64,000 bases of DNA from assembly GCA_907165065.1 (NCBI GenBank), contig OU015527.1, positions 21,899,686 to 21,963,685 on the forward strand. Reading direction: 5' to 3'. This document shows, piece by piece, positions 13,401 through 27,725 of this stretch. The position numbers and the translations under genes are program-made. The notes under the pieces are model-generated. The model ran no database searches. It had not been told where the DNA came from and saw only the letters and a program-made list of their open reading frames with translations. Source of the DNA: Caprimulgus europaeus (taxonomy: Eukaryota > Chordata > Aves > Caprimulgiformes > Caprimulgidae). Each line of letters opens with the position of its first letter. Within the stretch, counting starts at the first letter, position 1.

Positions 13401-14770
13401 AATTTTCAAATGGGTAATAGAATTAACAGCTGCAAAACTAAATGCTAATTGAAATCTTGCAGATGGCATTGAAATACAAATAAAATTATATCGAGTAGCA
13501 AGCAAGAGAACATTTCCAAATGCAAATGTGTGAGTCCTTCCAGACACTTGCACACTTGTGATCAGTAAATAAATCATAATTTTGTTAACAGCTATTTCAG
13601 CTTTAAATGCTGTGGCATGGAAGGAGAGATTGGCACACAGTGGCTTCCAGCTTATTTATGCTTTCTTCCACACTGCAGTAAAAAGGGTGAAATGCATGCT
13701 GTTCTGAATTGAGCAGGAGAAGCAAAACATCCAGCTGCACTGCTCTTCAGCACAAATGTGGTTTAGCATCTAATTAAACAGAGGCTTCCCTTTCTTAACA
13801 AAAAGGGAAGCTGGAAGCATTATGTATTTCAGATCTCTGATGCATATAGCCCAGGAGCAGAGCACAGCCCACAGAGCAGTTAATTTGTTTTAGTGGGGAT
13901 TGATGACTTAGGGGCTGCCCTGCATGGGCAATATAACCATCTCCAAGGCAAGGCAAGTGTCCCAGCTGGGCAGCTCAAAGCAAAGTGCTCTAGCTGCTCT
14001 AGCTTCCTGACTGGTTGGTTAGTCAGGAGAAATGCATGTTCTTGTCGGATAGTTGTGAGAGGGGAGTGCATGCTGTCTCCTGGTCCCTGAGCTGACCAGA
14101 AGCAACACTGCTTCTGCCACAAGTGTACCAGAAGTTCTCTGTCATGTAACAGTTCACTTCCCAGAAGTGGGAATCCCAGCAGCAGGGAAGAAAGAGTTTA
14201 TCAGGAAGATGGAGGGGAGTGAAGCGTGGGTTGGAGGGGTCTAGAACCGTTCTTCACACCGTGTTAGAAACAGGAGAGAAGAGGGGAATGTTATGGAAAA
14301 GGACAGATTAAATGTGATTTCTGTTGGGAGGGGGTTTTCAGTAGGGAGTGGCACCTGTTTAGCAAAAAGCAACCAAAGTTTACAGGAGACAGTGAGACAT
14401 GCTAACCAATTTAAAGGCAACGTGTACATGCTGCTTTTTTCATGTTTGTGTAAGCACTGTTTAAAATACTGTTTCAAAGTATTTGAAAGTATTACTGTTT
14501 CAAAGCCTAAAGGAAGCAGCTGCAATATTAATGTTAGCATGAACACAGAAAAACTGTGATAATTCTTCTGGTGTGAAGTTTGATCTTCCTGTTCCAGACT
14601 GTTTTACTAATCTGCCATATCAAATTACAGAGCTGAGCTGAAGAAAATGTGAGACTACTGTGGTAACCGGTATTTCCTTTCATAACTATCCTGATTGTTT
14701 TTAAGTAGCAGTTAAAAGTTTGTAATGTGATTGTCAGGCTCTGACTCATTCTTACTTGCTTGTTTTGCAG

Positions 14771-14829
14771 CCATCAGATGCTTTGATACTGGGAAAGATA
14801 AAAAATGTGGACTGCGTGCTGTTGGCAAG
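14771..14829 (+). CDS. MTAP: MTAP exon 3
   Basis: 59 nt encoding PSDALILGKIKNVDCVLLA plus two bases of Arg58, which is completed by exon 4. Acceptor TTTTGCAG and donor GTAAGT. Confidence 0.95.
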
Positions 14830-15617
14830 GTAAGTGGGCATTTTAAAGGGGTTTATACTTTGTGTTTTAAAGTTTTCTTAAAAGGTTTTTTCTTTTTACA
14901 CTAGATGAACTGAATTTTTACTCTGACTTCATCTTGCTCTGTGCAGTTGCTAGCAAAGTCCAGCAGAAGTCTGGGATTTTTCCTGAAGAAGTTTAACGTT
15001 ACGGAGACTGAGACAGTTAAGATACTATCTAGGGTAGGAAAGAGAAATCCAGTGCAGGATGCTGCACTAGTAAGAACAGCAACCTGCAAGGCTGCGTGCT
15101 CTGGTGATAAGTAGGTGGTGCCTGATAACCTCAATAATCCATCTCCTCCCTGTGTTTGCAAGTTTCCTTTGTGAAATTGGGAAATTGCCTGTTTCCAGAT
15201 GAACTGAAACTCTCATACTGCTGTAGACTCTTCCAAGTCATTCCCTTTGATTATTCAGTCCTCTGGCTGTTACCTTTATTGCTTAGGAGGCTGCATTCCC
15301 TATAGTTCTCCCTCCCTGGGTCATTCTTATTCAGATATTTCTTACTATACTCAGAAGAGTCTCTGGAATCAGCATCTACACACAAGTGCATGGAAATTTC
15401 ACACTAATATAACCGTGGATATCTAGGACCAGTGTGTGACTAGATTAAACATAAGAATACTAACACAGTTCTCAGCATCTGGGCAGAGTCAGGTGATCAT
15501 AATAGGGGTCCATCAGCAGTTCCAGACGAGCCATGACGATGAATCATGATCCATCATGATGAATTCCAGGATCCATCTAGGGAATCCAGGCATGAGCAGT
15601 AGGAGATGGGGTCAGAG

Positions 15618-15740
15618 ACAGGGCTGTAGAGACGAGGCTGCAGCATGTGTTCAAAGTCCATCCAGAAAACAGGTCTGGAGACAAACTGCAGCATAGGTCT
15701 GAAGGCCATCCAGGAGACAGGGCTGGGGACAGGCACACCT
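15618..15740. repeat. Short degenerate tandem repeat (48-51 bp unit) in MTAP intron 3
   Basis: Two and a third similar units begin ACAGGGCTGTAGAGAC, ACAGGTCTGGAGAC and ACAGGGCTGGGGAC, at 15618, 15669 and 15717. The first two share CTGCAGCAT and CCATCCAG in the same places. This sits inside a GC-richer island (about 15.49-15.87 kb) that could be a decayed repeat I cannot name. Confidence 0.5.
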
Positions 15741-17236
15741 GTGACATAGCTTGGGCCAGGAGTCAAGGCTGGGGCCTGAGCTTGGAGGCAGGAGCACCTA
15801 GGCTCATGGGCATTGGCTGTTTGAGTGGAAGCCCAGGGTCAGGCTGGCCAGGACAATTACAACCTAGTGGTACACTCAGAGCCCTGATCGTTTTCATGAC
15901 AGTATTTTTCTGTTAAGCTGCTGACTGTCACCATGTCTGCAACTGCACTTCTGTCTGTGGTTTTACTTTTCTTATCCTGCATAGACTTTGCTCATGTGTT
16001 TTATTACAGCTGAACAATATTTTTCTCATTTTCTCAAATGAAATGCTAAGCCAAGATCTCATAGCTGTGCTGTATTAAAGCAGGCCTTGGGCTACAGATG
16101 GCTGAAGAACTCAGCTATGGTTTGTTTACATCCTCACTGGGATTTATGAGCATTCACATAGAACCCTCGTGAGTTTACTTTTGGGGCTAAGGTACCTGCA
16201 ACTCCACTTTGTGTTTTGGGAAAAATAACAAGTGAATGTCAAATTAAAAAAAAAAGAGAAAAAGGTATGTATATTCTAGAACAGGATCATGACAACAACT
16301 GCAACATTAAACAGTAAATCTACATGCCTAGTAACTTATCAGAAATGCTAATGACAACATGGGAATCCTGCCTCACAGTGCTTGGTCATGTTGTACGCAA
16401 CTCCCAATTTCCAACTGATCAAATTCTTAAGACCTTGTGGTCTCAGTGAAAGAATCAGTTGGGAAATTAAGATCCTCCATTACATGGTTGAAAATAATTT
16501 TTACATGTGTTTAATCATTATGTGAGTGATGTACCTCTTGTAGGGTTGACAGAGATAATACAAAAGCATGTTCTTATGAGACTGAACTATTTTACTGTCT
16601 CAGTGAAAAAATACACTGCTACAGTGTGAAGTCATTCTTCTAATTTATGAAAGCTGTCAGATTATTTTAAGAGCAAAAGAGAAAAATGTGATGATTCTAC
16701 TGGTTTCTTTGGGAAGGTAACAGATTAAAACAGTGTGTTCTTTCTGGTTTTAGTTCCCTGTGATGTGCCACTCTTTTCTGGGTGGGAGAATACAAACAAC
16801 ACTTCTGAGCAGAAAATTTGTAGAGGTGTATATAAATCTTACAAATTTGTTGTGGTGTATGGAAGATTTAATTTGCTACACCTGGGTTTTCAGAATCTAT
16901 GGAACTGACTTAAAAGGTTCAAAGAAAAATGCTTTTTGTACTCTTTAAGCTGCTAAAGTAGATTTGGATTGTATTTTCAAGATTCTTTCCATTACAGTCT
17001 TGAACTTTAAAATTTTGCATTTGAAAAGCAAACTACACCACCGCATCTTAAACCAAATAACTGAGAGAGCCTTAATATAGTTAGGAAAACAAGCTACATT
17101 GGAAGGAGCTGAAAGTATCAGTTCCACTTGCAATGTTGTTAGGGAAATTACATTTCCTGGAGTTCTCTTTATCTGGGCGAAGGCAGGCAATTTCAGTATG
17201 ATTTATTTTACTCTCTTGCAACATGTATCTTGGCAG

Positions 17237-17404
17237 ACATGGAAGGCATCATACTATTATGCCATCAAACATCAATTACCGTGCCAATATCTGGGCATTA
17301 AAAGAAGAAAATTGTTCGCATGTATTAGTGACTACTGCGTGTGGTTCATTGCGAGAGGAAATACAGCCTGGTGATCTTGTCATAATTGACCAGTTCATTG
17401 ACAG
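17237..17404 (+). CDS. MTAP: MTAP exon 4
   Basis: 168 nt. It encodes [20 protein letters not shown] and continues to [13 protein letters not shown], ending in AG of the next Arg codon. Acceptor CTTGGCAG and donor GTGAGT. It contains His59 and His63, equivalent to human His61 and His65. The [15 protein letters not shown] segment is a family hallmark. Confidence 0.96.
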
Positions 17405-20400
17405 GTGAGTAACGTTTGGTTTTAATGGTGTTCTTAGTTTTGAGGGAGAAAAAGGAACAAGTGGGGTTAAACCATATAATAATATGTTAATGTTAAATTA
17501 AGTTACTGTGGGAGGTGATAGCCTGAGTTCTTATGGTGAAAAGTGAGATTCGTACAAGAAGACATGATAGGAGACAGGAACAAGATTACAAGAAGTTAAG
17601 CTCTAACAGACATAGAAGAAATACCAGGCTTTGAAGAAAGGCCCTGAATGAACTAAAGTACAGCTCCTTGGGAAGAGTCTTCTGAAGAACAGACATCTCC
17701 TATTCTCAGATGTGAAGGAAGAATATGGAAAAGAGCACAGGCCATTCTAAGTCTTAAGAAGAATCTGAAATGAGATGGAGAGGTGCGAGAAAGTGTAGTA
17801 GGAGTCACACAGGGAAACATATGCTGTAATAATGAGGCTCTACAAAAAGAGATAAATTCAACACAGTGGGGAAAAAGAGGAGGTTGTTCTAAAGCAAGGG
17901 TAGATACTAACATTTTTTATTTGCTAAGAATCATAAGGAAGTAATTCTTTTTGAAAGTGTACGCCAATCCATCCTCCCCTCCTTGATGTTTTGAAAAAAT
18001 CAAGCAAATGGAGGGGGGGGGAGAAAGCTACATTTAAAGATCACCAGCTACACCAAATACTTCAAAAATAGAGTTGCACATTTTAAGAGGTAAATTTATT
18101 AGTAGTACTTGTAGGTGTACTATACCTCAAAGTCTTATTTGTGTATTCCACCCAATGTTAAATGTTTGGAATTATTTATGCAGGTTCTTTGTGCTTTTGA
18201 GGGGCTTCTAGCAATATTTCATTGCCAATTGAAGGTATTTACCTGGATTTGTTCTCTGCAGCGCAGTGCTGTTTTGACTTACTGACATTTTTGTGTGTGT
18301 AACTGAAATGCTTTTTCTTGTAAGAGAATGAGTTTTGAGTACACTGTATCTAAACAACTGAGTACCCTGCAGGAGCAAGCACCATATAAACTGCTTCCTG
18401 TAATTAACTAGAGTTGATTTATGGGTGTAGAGCAGCTGTATTGCTGACAGTGGTCTTTTTTTGGTTGTTTTTTGGGGGGTTTTTTTAAGTGTAAAAGGTA
18501 TTTAGGCTGATCACTTTGTACAGATTAAATCATAATCATCCTTACTCTGCCAGTAGTACGTGAAAATTAGTAATTTTAGTGTGTATACTGATTTATGAGG
18601 AAAGATATTAAACGTACTTTGGTACATAGTTTGGATGATTTTTAGTAAAGCACCAGTTATTTTAACAGCATTATCATCTAGGAGACTCCTAGGTAGGTGA
18701 GGGGAGCCTAACCCCGCTAAATTGTCGATTGCATGCATGGTAAGAAGTAGCCTTTGGCCCATAAAGCCTGCAGTTTTAAACAAGAAACAGTTGGAATTAT
18801 TGTAGTTACTATCTGCTAGGGATGAGGGGTGGAAGTATGAACAAACTAACTTCGGCAGAGGTCAAACAGAAGAACATTAACAGAACCAGGAAACGAACCC
18901 CAATATGAAATCTGAGACCATCCTTCATCCAAAATGTCATTATTAGAATAAAAAATTCATTTTGAAGCTACCTAATCTCTTCCCACAGCTTTAAATTTCC
19001 CAGCACTTGCCAATCTGCATCATAACTTCTGAGCTGGAGAGAAAATAATCAGCTTGGTTAACTTTGGATTTTAGGAACATACCCCTTTTAAGAAGAAGAA
19101 GAAAAAAAAGGTTATAGAACAAATCACTGTATTTATCTGATGTGAAAATGAGTGAAAGGATAGGGATCATTTATATTGTAGCAAAGAAGGCAGATAGTAT
19201 CTTGTGCTACATTACTAGGGGTGTTGCCAGCAGGACATGGTCCTGGACAACCAATTCTGGTTGGTCCTGCTTGAGCAGGAGGTTGGACCAGATAACCTCC
19301 AGAGGCCCCATCCAACCTCAGCCATGCTGTAATGGGTATCTTCATTAAGAGTTTATTCAGGTGGTCACTAGTAGTAATGGCATACCCCCTATATGAGCCA
19401 TGTTTCATTTGAGCAAGTAAGTTTTCATTTCAAAGTAGAAGAAACTTGTGGGGACTTGTTTCATGGCTTCAGAAAACAAAGAAGCTTCTCAGAAAAGCAT
19501 GTGAGAATGTTTCAGTTGGAAAACTAGTATGAATTTTAAAATAATTACTAGCTTTCCCTTTAATTCAGAAAACTGACAAGTCATAATAGTCTGTTTCATT
19601 TGACAATTTGATTTCTGTGATAGTCTTTCTCCCTGCAGTAGACTGCTGGTTCTTTGGAGGTAGGGTCTGCATCCTTGCCTTTCACGAGGGCATATCATCT
19701 GTAGGAGTGATTGCATTATATGTTGTAATTCATTATGAAAACAATGCTCCTGAAAGGAAGATATTTTAATGACACAAGGTGGATGAATTGTCCATCAAAG
19801 TCTGAAAAGATGCAATTTTTCTGAAATACCTTCTAAAGAAAGATCAGGGTCCTGCAAATAGACTGTATCAATGGTCAACTGGTTAAAGCTGCAAAAATAG
19901 TTGGTTATTTCTCTTGAAAGGTACCCTGGCTTTTATATAGTGATTAACCTATGCTAGGTACTACGTAGGAAAGAGGCTTAGGTCTAAGTGGGAAGGATTT
20001 ACTCAACCTGCCATTAAAATCAGTGCCTTCTAGGTGTCCAGGTACCTTTTGGAATCTGGGCTCTTGTTCTTGGTAGGGAGCACATCATTGTTCTTCTTTC
20101 AGGTGTGAAGCAAGAAGAAGAAGAGCTAGAATTGAGCAGAAAGCGGTAGGCAGCAATTATAATTTGCCCTCCTTGGGCATGCATACTGTAATATTAATCA
20201 CAGGATCTGAGCTGTGTAGGACTTCTGCCTAGTTTAGGACATAGTTTTGACTTAAAAGTGAGGAACACTGAATAGGTGTAGTTAGAACTATATAGCATTT
20301 CCAGACTTCTGAGAGCTCAATTTTCCAGATCATTATCATTCCCAGTAAGTATTTGATTTTGTATATAGTCTCTGCTTTCTTCACACTTATCTGTTAGTGT

Positions 20401-23400
20401 GTGTATTCAAACAGTAAAAGATACATTTTGTTAATTAAGTACCAGAATATTTACATAATGTTCTCCCTACTTCCAAATCCAAAAGCAACTACAGGTAGTA
20501 AGTAGTATGGGCTACAACAGTTGTTCTCTTTGGAACAAGTGCCTAAGAAAAAAAAAAAAGGAAGAATTTTTTTATGCCTTTGGCTCCTGTTACTTTATTA
20601 CAGTGGTGTCAGTCAGCTGGCTAGATCAGACTGATTAGGGTCTTTTTAATACTGTTTGTTTTGCTGCTGATGTTTGCTAGGAAAAGAAGAGTAAAAAGGT
20701 AACTGCTTACTTGGATGACTCAGCTGAGTCAGGAAGATGCAGAAAATAGCTTCATAAAAGAAATCCTGTAGCAGCTGCCAAATTTATTGGTTGAATTCTT
20801 TGTGTCACATACACCACTACAATTATTACAGTATTGTTACAGTCTGTAAAATATTTTCATGGAAGAATTTTCTTTCAGTGCCCCTGAAGAGGCAGAGCAT
20901 GCCAAGACTGCTCTTTGTACAGCAGATGCCAGTGTGAATTTTCATTTTGTTCTTTAATTGCTAATAGCTTGTTGATAATTTCAGCACTATGGGAAGAAAG
21001 GGAAGGTGAAGATGAAGGTGATAGAGGACTGTTTGTCACAGATGGAAATGATTGGTTTGTTCACCTGTTTGAGTTGAATTTTGCTTCCTAGCATCTGTCA
21101 TAGTCAGCATTGCCAAAAAATCTTGTATTACCGTGACAAAATCAAAATGAAGCAGCAAAAAGTACTTTACTGATTAAAGTCTGATTATTGCTGCAGGGTA
21201 GGGAATATAAACTCTGGGGACATCTTCAAAATTGCAGTATGTGCAGCTTTGAATTTGGAAACATAGTAAGGGCAAGGCAGGCATGGCAAAACTGTGCAAT
21301 AGTGCAAAGGTTTACTTGTGCTGAATACCACTATCTCCTTGAGCTTGATATACAAACAGTTTTACATAAAAACAGATGTGCCTCTTTCCCAGGGAAAGAG
21401 CTCCCTTTTGTCCTGTACTGCTATCCACTGTTAGGCATAGAGGCAGCATGAAGGTCTGGTGGGGGTTCTTCATAGAGCCCTGCCAGAGGTCAGGTGGCCA
21501 GCAAGAGCTATGCAGCCCCTCACCTGCTGGCTTGTAGTTACCAGTCCAATGCTTTCAGGGGCTGCTTCTGATCTCCCCGACTGGGAGTATCGCTGTACTT
21601 TCCCTTTGTGCTATCCTTGATCCTTCTGGATTTGGTACTTCTACTATGAGTAGTGCAGCTAGTTTTTAGGCAGGCACTTAGTGTTTTTCCTGGTTTTATG
21701 TAAACAATCAGACAATTTTATAACATTTATATGCTCTGTTGTTAAGCAAGCCCTTCTGATGGAGAGCATGCAGGCTTGTCCATATTTAGAAGTGTGAGAT
21801 CTAAGGAGCAGACTGTCTTTGAAGAGTGGCTGTTGAGGTCCTTATTTCTTTTTTCCTGCTGGCTCCATAATGGTACATGGGGGGAAGGTCTTGAAAGTCC
21901 TGAAATGAGAGGAGCCTTGGGCAGTTACTGTCCTTTGCTGTCTGGCTCTTGGTCTCTGTGAGAGTAAGGCAAGGAAAGCAACTGTGATTCTGTAACCTTC
22001 ATTATCTCTGCAAGACGTACAGAGAAAATGGTATTGCAGAATTGAAAATTACATGCTGCTGCCCTGTGCCTTGCAGACTAGTGAGTGGGACAGATCAGGA
22101 TGGCCAACTCCTGCCTTTATTCTCACTCTAAGCTTAGCAACTTATGGGTATGCCACCTGGCAAGAGAAATTGTTGCACTCCTGAGTGCAAACACATGTGG
22201 TCCATTGCTCATAGAAGTCATAGGTCTTACTGTTGTTACTTATTCCCATGCATTTTGTATGTATGGTGCTGAACATAATGGGATTTATTTAGACCATGTA
22301 GTGATGTGCTCTCCAAAGAGCATAATGTATCTGCAGGTTAGAGATTAGTATTTGTATGTGATCTTTCCTCAGAGCTTTCTGAGTGAAAGGGCCTGACTAA
22401 TAACATTTGAAATACTGTAATGCAGGAAATTAATTATGACTTTTCACATTTCCTATAATTCTATACAATTCATTAGCAGACATGGAAAAAGAAGTTTGTA
22501 AAATCAGATGTGTTCTATTTGCAGGTCTTCAGTATCCCATAAAGGAAAGATTAATGTTAGTGTTTCAACTGATTTTAACAGCTGCTTTCCATTTTGCATA
22601 TGTTTTTAATTTGCTGATCTCTTTTTCTGTTTTATAACCTCATTCTTAAGGCTACTCTATTGGTTCTTTTTTTCCCCCAAATCTGTAACTTTTATTTAGA
22701 ATTGTCTTTTAAATTTTTGCTGTTGACTTGGGTGGGGAACTGATGTGAGCAGTATTACCAGCAGAAATATTGTATTTTAACCATGGATTGAATTTGGCTG
22801 TTGCCTTAGTTTTCTCCTGTAAAGTACAATATGTGACACGCTAGGGGGAAGAATAAAATGTCTTGAAGAATTTTGTTCTGGAAGGTTTTTGACATTGAGT
22901 TGGCAGAATTAGCTTGAGGCAGCGCATTTGAAGGTAAAGTGATAGCAGATAACAGATGCAGTAGTTGTCAATACGGCATACTAGATGGTAATTTCTGCAG
23001 TATGTTTGACTATTTCCATGCAAGGAACAGTTTCTCAGTCGAGAGAAGGGAGAAGAGGGATTTTTCTACTTGCAAGCTGCCAATGCATCTGTGTAATCTT
23101 TCTGAGAATATGAGGACATCCTGTTCCAGGGTTTTTCTGGCTGAATTCACACCTCTCTTCTTCAGGAAGCTGTCCCTATGAATTCAAGTTCTTTCAATGT
23201 AGGAATGCAATTATATGAACAAGGTCTATTTTGACTAGCTTTGTGGTAATTCAGGCTTGATTTATTCCCTTCCTGAAAGCTTACTGTGCTCTTTTTTTCC
23301 CAGAGATTACTTGTCTGACTTAAATTTAGCTGATTTATTTTGGGTAGAATCGCAGCACAATCTTTCTGTTCTTGTCATTGAGGAACAAATCAGCATTTCA

Positions 23401-23658
23401 GCATCTTGTTAGTAATAGATTTTCTCTAATTTATTGACAGTGCTCTACTGGAGTAACGGGTTTATACTCTTGAGCTCCATTCTGAAAGGTTTATACAGAG
23501 GCAAAACAGGATTACATGGGTCATTAATATCGTACTAATACTTCTGTTCCTTTCTAGGAATGCTGTGGTTTTGGATTTATGTAAATTTCTCGCTTTCTCT
23601 TCTGTTTGCTGCCTTTTCTGCCTTTTCTTCTCTCTGAGGATGTTTTCTGCTTTTCTAG
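17405..23658 (+). other. MTAP: MTAP intron 4
   Basis: A 6.25-kb intron. Apart from the CR1 remnant near 19.2 kb I recognise nothing in it. Confidence 0.75.
19190..19337 (+). mobile_element. CR1 remnant (3' part, internally deleted)
   Basis: Two CR1 pieces are joined: an internal one (ctacattactaggggtgttg onward) and the 3' end (GTTGGACCAGATAACCTCCA ... TCCAACCTCAGCCATGCTGT). It is about 150 bp, in MTAP intron 4. It is the only CR1 piece in the gene lying in the MTAP sense direction. Confidence 0.75.
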
Positions 23659-23761
23659 GACAACTAAAAGGCATTGTACTTTATATGATGGACAGCATTC
23701 CACTCATTCAGGAGTATGTCATATTCCAATGGCAGAACCATTCTGCACTAAAACCAGAGAG
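23659..23761 (+). CDS. MTAP: MTAP exon 5
   Basis: 103 nt completing the Arg codon and encoding [11 protein letters not shown] through [17 protein letters not shown]. Acceptor CTTTTCTAG and donor GTTAGT. The CHIPMAEPF segment matches human MTAP. Confidence 0.95.
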
Positions 23762-26700
23762 GTTAGTGAATTTTGTAACACTATTTAGAAACGTTATTTT
23801 TATGGTGCTTTTTAATGATATAGTAGTCTAATTATGCATTCGTAAAATACAGAGTCAATCTGCACTTCTTTATCCCTGTTTCTGAGATATATCATGGTAT
23901 TAAAGAAAAATGTAACATTTGGAAGGCATGGGAAGTAGAAGATCTCGTGTCTACAGGAGCTGTCTTCCTAAATGCAGAAGATATCAGCTGGCAACCTAGA
24001 TTTTCCCGGGGTCTTAATAACAGGACAAAAGATCCTTATTTAGCAGGTAGCAAGCCAGGAGAGCCACTAAGTGGACAAAGCAGGAAGACAGAATTAGGAA
24101 TTAGTTCCTTTTTGTTCTGAATAAAACTGTCCCTATGGTAGAGACACTCTGCGTACTTAATACAAATAAATAGTATTTTATCTTTCAAAGAAATTACAGT
24201 ATTGCTTTTGTGCATTGTAGCAGTGGGAGGTGGTGGAAGGTCAAGGCTTAGTTTAAAGGATGATAAATGTAGAAACAAGCCCAATTTCAGTAGGCTTTTT
24301 TTCTTAACTGTTGGTCTAAGTTTTGCCACTTCAAGATTTTCAGGCTTCAAAAACACTTAGACAGAATTGTGAAACATGGCTCTGTTTTTTTGACATGTTT
24401 ATAAGCTTCTGGGAGGAGTGTATCTGTGATTAAGTATGTCCCCGTAGTGTATTCTTAGACCTGAGGAAAAGGTAAGGTGAAGATTGAACTGTGCATTTTG
24501 TGCTGTTGTGCAATGCTCTGATCAGAAGCTGCAAGGAGGGACGTTCTCCAGGGGCACAGCAGTGCTTACAGAATCAGTCACATCCCTCCGAGAGACTTGG
24601 TCTCTGTGCAGTCAGTTACTAAACTGAGCAGGACAAGGCTGAATTGTGAAGCAGGTGGCCCAGTCTGTACCCAGAACATGTACAAGTATTTGTATTACTG
24701 AGCTATTCTGCTCTTGTCACCAGTTCCCTTCAGTGTCACTATAGGCTATTTTTGTTAATTGTCCAGACACCACAGTGTGGTTTTGAGATATCCACCAGCA
24801 GGTCCACAGCACTGTTAGAAGCAGCATGCTTCAGTACACTGGGAATCAAGGTGTTTAGCAATGAAGTAAAGACTTTTTAAATCTCATGAGGAACAAGCCA
24901 CTACATATTATACATGTGCATGCTTTTGCCCTTCTTCTGTTGAGCAGCAAATTATGCAAAATACTTTGCATTTTTTATGCAACAAGAGAATTATTACTGA
25001 AGTGATTGGCAGTACTTCACACTGGGGCTCTTTATTGTTTTTTTAAAAAAGGCAAGTAGATATGCACAAGCTATTTCCTGAGGTTACAGAAACATATGTC
25101 AAGGCTAGTTCTCATTCAGTTGTTAAGTAGCTAGAGACAGTGTTCTTTGGGTATTAAATTTTTTGAAAAACCAACAGAGAAAAAACATTTAGGTACTTCC
25201 CAGTCTCACATGTGATCATTATCTCATTAGCCTGTGCATTTTAATCAGCCTAACAGATGTTTTAAAGAACATGTGGTTTTGACCCTTAGAGAGGCTGAAA
25301 AGGGATACTTTCACTCCATTTGAAAATACTGGATAAAAGTGACTTGATTTTTTTTCCTGGAACTGTCTCTGATAATTGTTGGGATAATTTCAGCCCAATT
25401 TATCCTAATTCAGGGGAATTTCGTAGAAAAATGCAGTAATAACAAAGCCAAAATTGTTAATGTAATAAACTAATTAAGAAATTTTGCTTTAAAACTTACG
25501 AAAACTTTATATTAAATTGCATTTGTTTAAATGAGAATCTGAAGGGAGTTTATCTTTTCAGCTGCAAACTTGAATAATGTAGGGTGCTTTGGTTACTACT
25601 GCTTTCAGAAATTGGGACTCACTGCAGCATCTTATAGGGAGTAGAGTTGGAACTTTTTAATGAGTTTTGGGGAAATTCTGCTCAACTGTTGGAGTTGTCT
25701 TTTGATTTATTGACGATGTGCAATTAACTGGCAATCAGTGAATCATACATTGAGAATGAATATCAGCAATAAAACACAGTATTAGGTGTGATTAATATTA
25801 GATTAACTTACAGCATGTTAATAAACACTTACAAATTTCTAAGTGTCCTTATGTGGCTAATGCCCAGAAGCTCTGCTTTATGCTTACATGCATATTCACA
25901 CAGTTGCATGCACACGTACCCTTCCGCAGCACATGTGGGTTACATGCACACCCACCCTCTTCTGGGAGTGCAGGTGTACCTGCTTGTAGCCATCTGCAGC
26001 GAGAGATGCGGTTATTCCAGCTTTATGTGTACTTGTGCTGCTCCACACAACCCACTGATCCGCATGCCAACGAGGAAGCACCCTGAAAGGTTGCGTAGCA
26101 TACTGGAGCTATTGCTGCTTGTTGCACCCGTGTGTGGTGGGTTGACCAGCCAGCTGGGGTGCAGGCTTCTCACAGCATTTTGCGAGGAGGCTGGTCCTCC
26201 TGGCCTGTGTGAAGGTCATGATGCTGACAAGGCAGCTTCTAGTGGTCCACTCGAGGTTTTCACTGCTGCTGTGTTATGAAGATCTGTCCTGTCACATTTT
26301 TTCATGCTGCTTTTATATTTCTTTTCAAGCTTTTATTTTCTGTTGATGGTCATTCAAACAGATGTCATCATAGTTACTTTCTTCCCCTTCCTACTCAGGA
26401 CAGTTACAGGTGTCCTAATCCCATTTATGCATGCTGGTACACTCTTATTCCTACTGTATAAACTAGTGTGTTAGCCAGGCCATTTACCAAGAGAGAAAGT
26501 CATTATGATTCTGCCATATACAAGGTTCTTGTTGGAACTGTAAAGACTAATGTTAAGTACATGGTATATGTAAAGTGGACAGCTGTCACTGGCATGGGAA
26601 AATGTAATAATTTCTCTACAGATTCCCAGGGTACTCTGAAGTATAAGCTTGTAGTTTTACTTTCAGAAAGCAAATTTCCTATTACTGGTCTCACCAGCTC

Positions 26701-27046
26701 AACTCCACCATGTGGTAATGTAGTGCTCAGTGGAGTGTTTTCACCATTCTGTTCTCAATGTAAGCACAGTTTAAATATCATGCAAAACTTTTCTGTTTTT
26801 CAATCTTCTTGGTCTGCATTGAAAACAGTAATCCAATTGATGCTAACAAAACCAGATGATTTCAAGATCATTCCTGTTAGTAGGAGTATTAATTTCACTT
26901 GCTGGATTAGGAAACTGTAACTCATCCATGGTTTTGGACAGCTGTAGCCATGTGAAGCTTGACTGCTTTGTATAAAGCTAATTTCTCTGGTATGTAGCTT
27001 TTTTGATGGGATGCAAAAGCAGTCCTGATATTGGCATATTTTGCAG
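23762..27046 (+). other. MTAP: MTAP intron 5
   Basis: A 3.3-kb intron. No repeat or secondary exon is recognised. The open frames near 25.8-26.9 kb lack homology that I can see. Confidence 0.7.
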
Positions 27047-27286
27047 GTTCTTATTGAGACTGCCAAGAAGCTTGGACTCCAGTGTCATTCCAAAGGGACG
27101 ATGATCACAATCGAAGGCCCACGTTTCAGTTCTCGAGCAGAAAGCTTGATGTTTCGCAGCTGGGGAGCTGATGTTATCAACATGACCACAGTGCCTGAAG
27201 TGATTCTTGCAAAGGAAGCTGGAATGAGTTATGCAAGTATTGCCATGGCAACAGATTATGACTGCTGGAAGGAACATGAAGAAGCA
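27047..27286 (+). CDS. MTAP: MTAP exon 6
   Basis: 80 codons, [11 protein letters not shown] to WKEHEEA. Acceptor TTTTGCAG and donor GTGAGT. It carries most of the active site: [10 protein letters not shown] (Ser176), NMTTVPE (Met194) and ATDYDCW (Asp218 and Asp220). Confidence 0.97.
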
Positions 27287-27725
27287 GTGAGTGAAACTTT
27301 TTTCCTCTGGGTCTTGTCCTCAGGGGTCTGGATGAAAACCTGTAGGTTTTAATAAGAGATCACATACTGAACTAAATCTGTTCTTACATCAGTATCACTG
27401 CATTATTCCAGGTTAACAATTTTTAAAGTAAGAACAGAATCAATTATTGCTACCTCATTCATTTTCATAAACTTGCTTCACTACTAGTAAACCTTTTGTC
27501 TCCTCTGGTCTGAATCAGGGAGTCTGTGTGTGTCAAGCTTGTGAACTCTGTGTATGAGCTTGTCTTCCTGTAATTGGTCTGGTGTTTTTTGTTTTGCAGC
27601 TTTGTGCAAAATTATGTATCTGCTTTAGTTCTCCTATTTGTGTAAAAACAATCAGACATACCCACAGAGGAAAGAGTTTTTTACTTGCCAAAACAATTGT
27701 GGCGTTTTAAGGCTTCACCTTTTCA

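Larger units (their letters stand above)
6530..14770 (+). other. MTAP: MTAP intron 2
   Basis: An 8.2-kb intron containing an avian solo LTR (7098-7696) and a long CR1 copy (about 8617-10487), both antisense to MTAP. The rest (about 10.5-14.7 kb) is unremarkable AT-rich DNA without a recognisable exon. Confidence 0.85.
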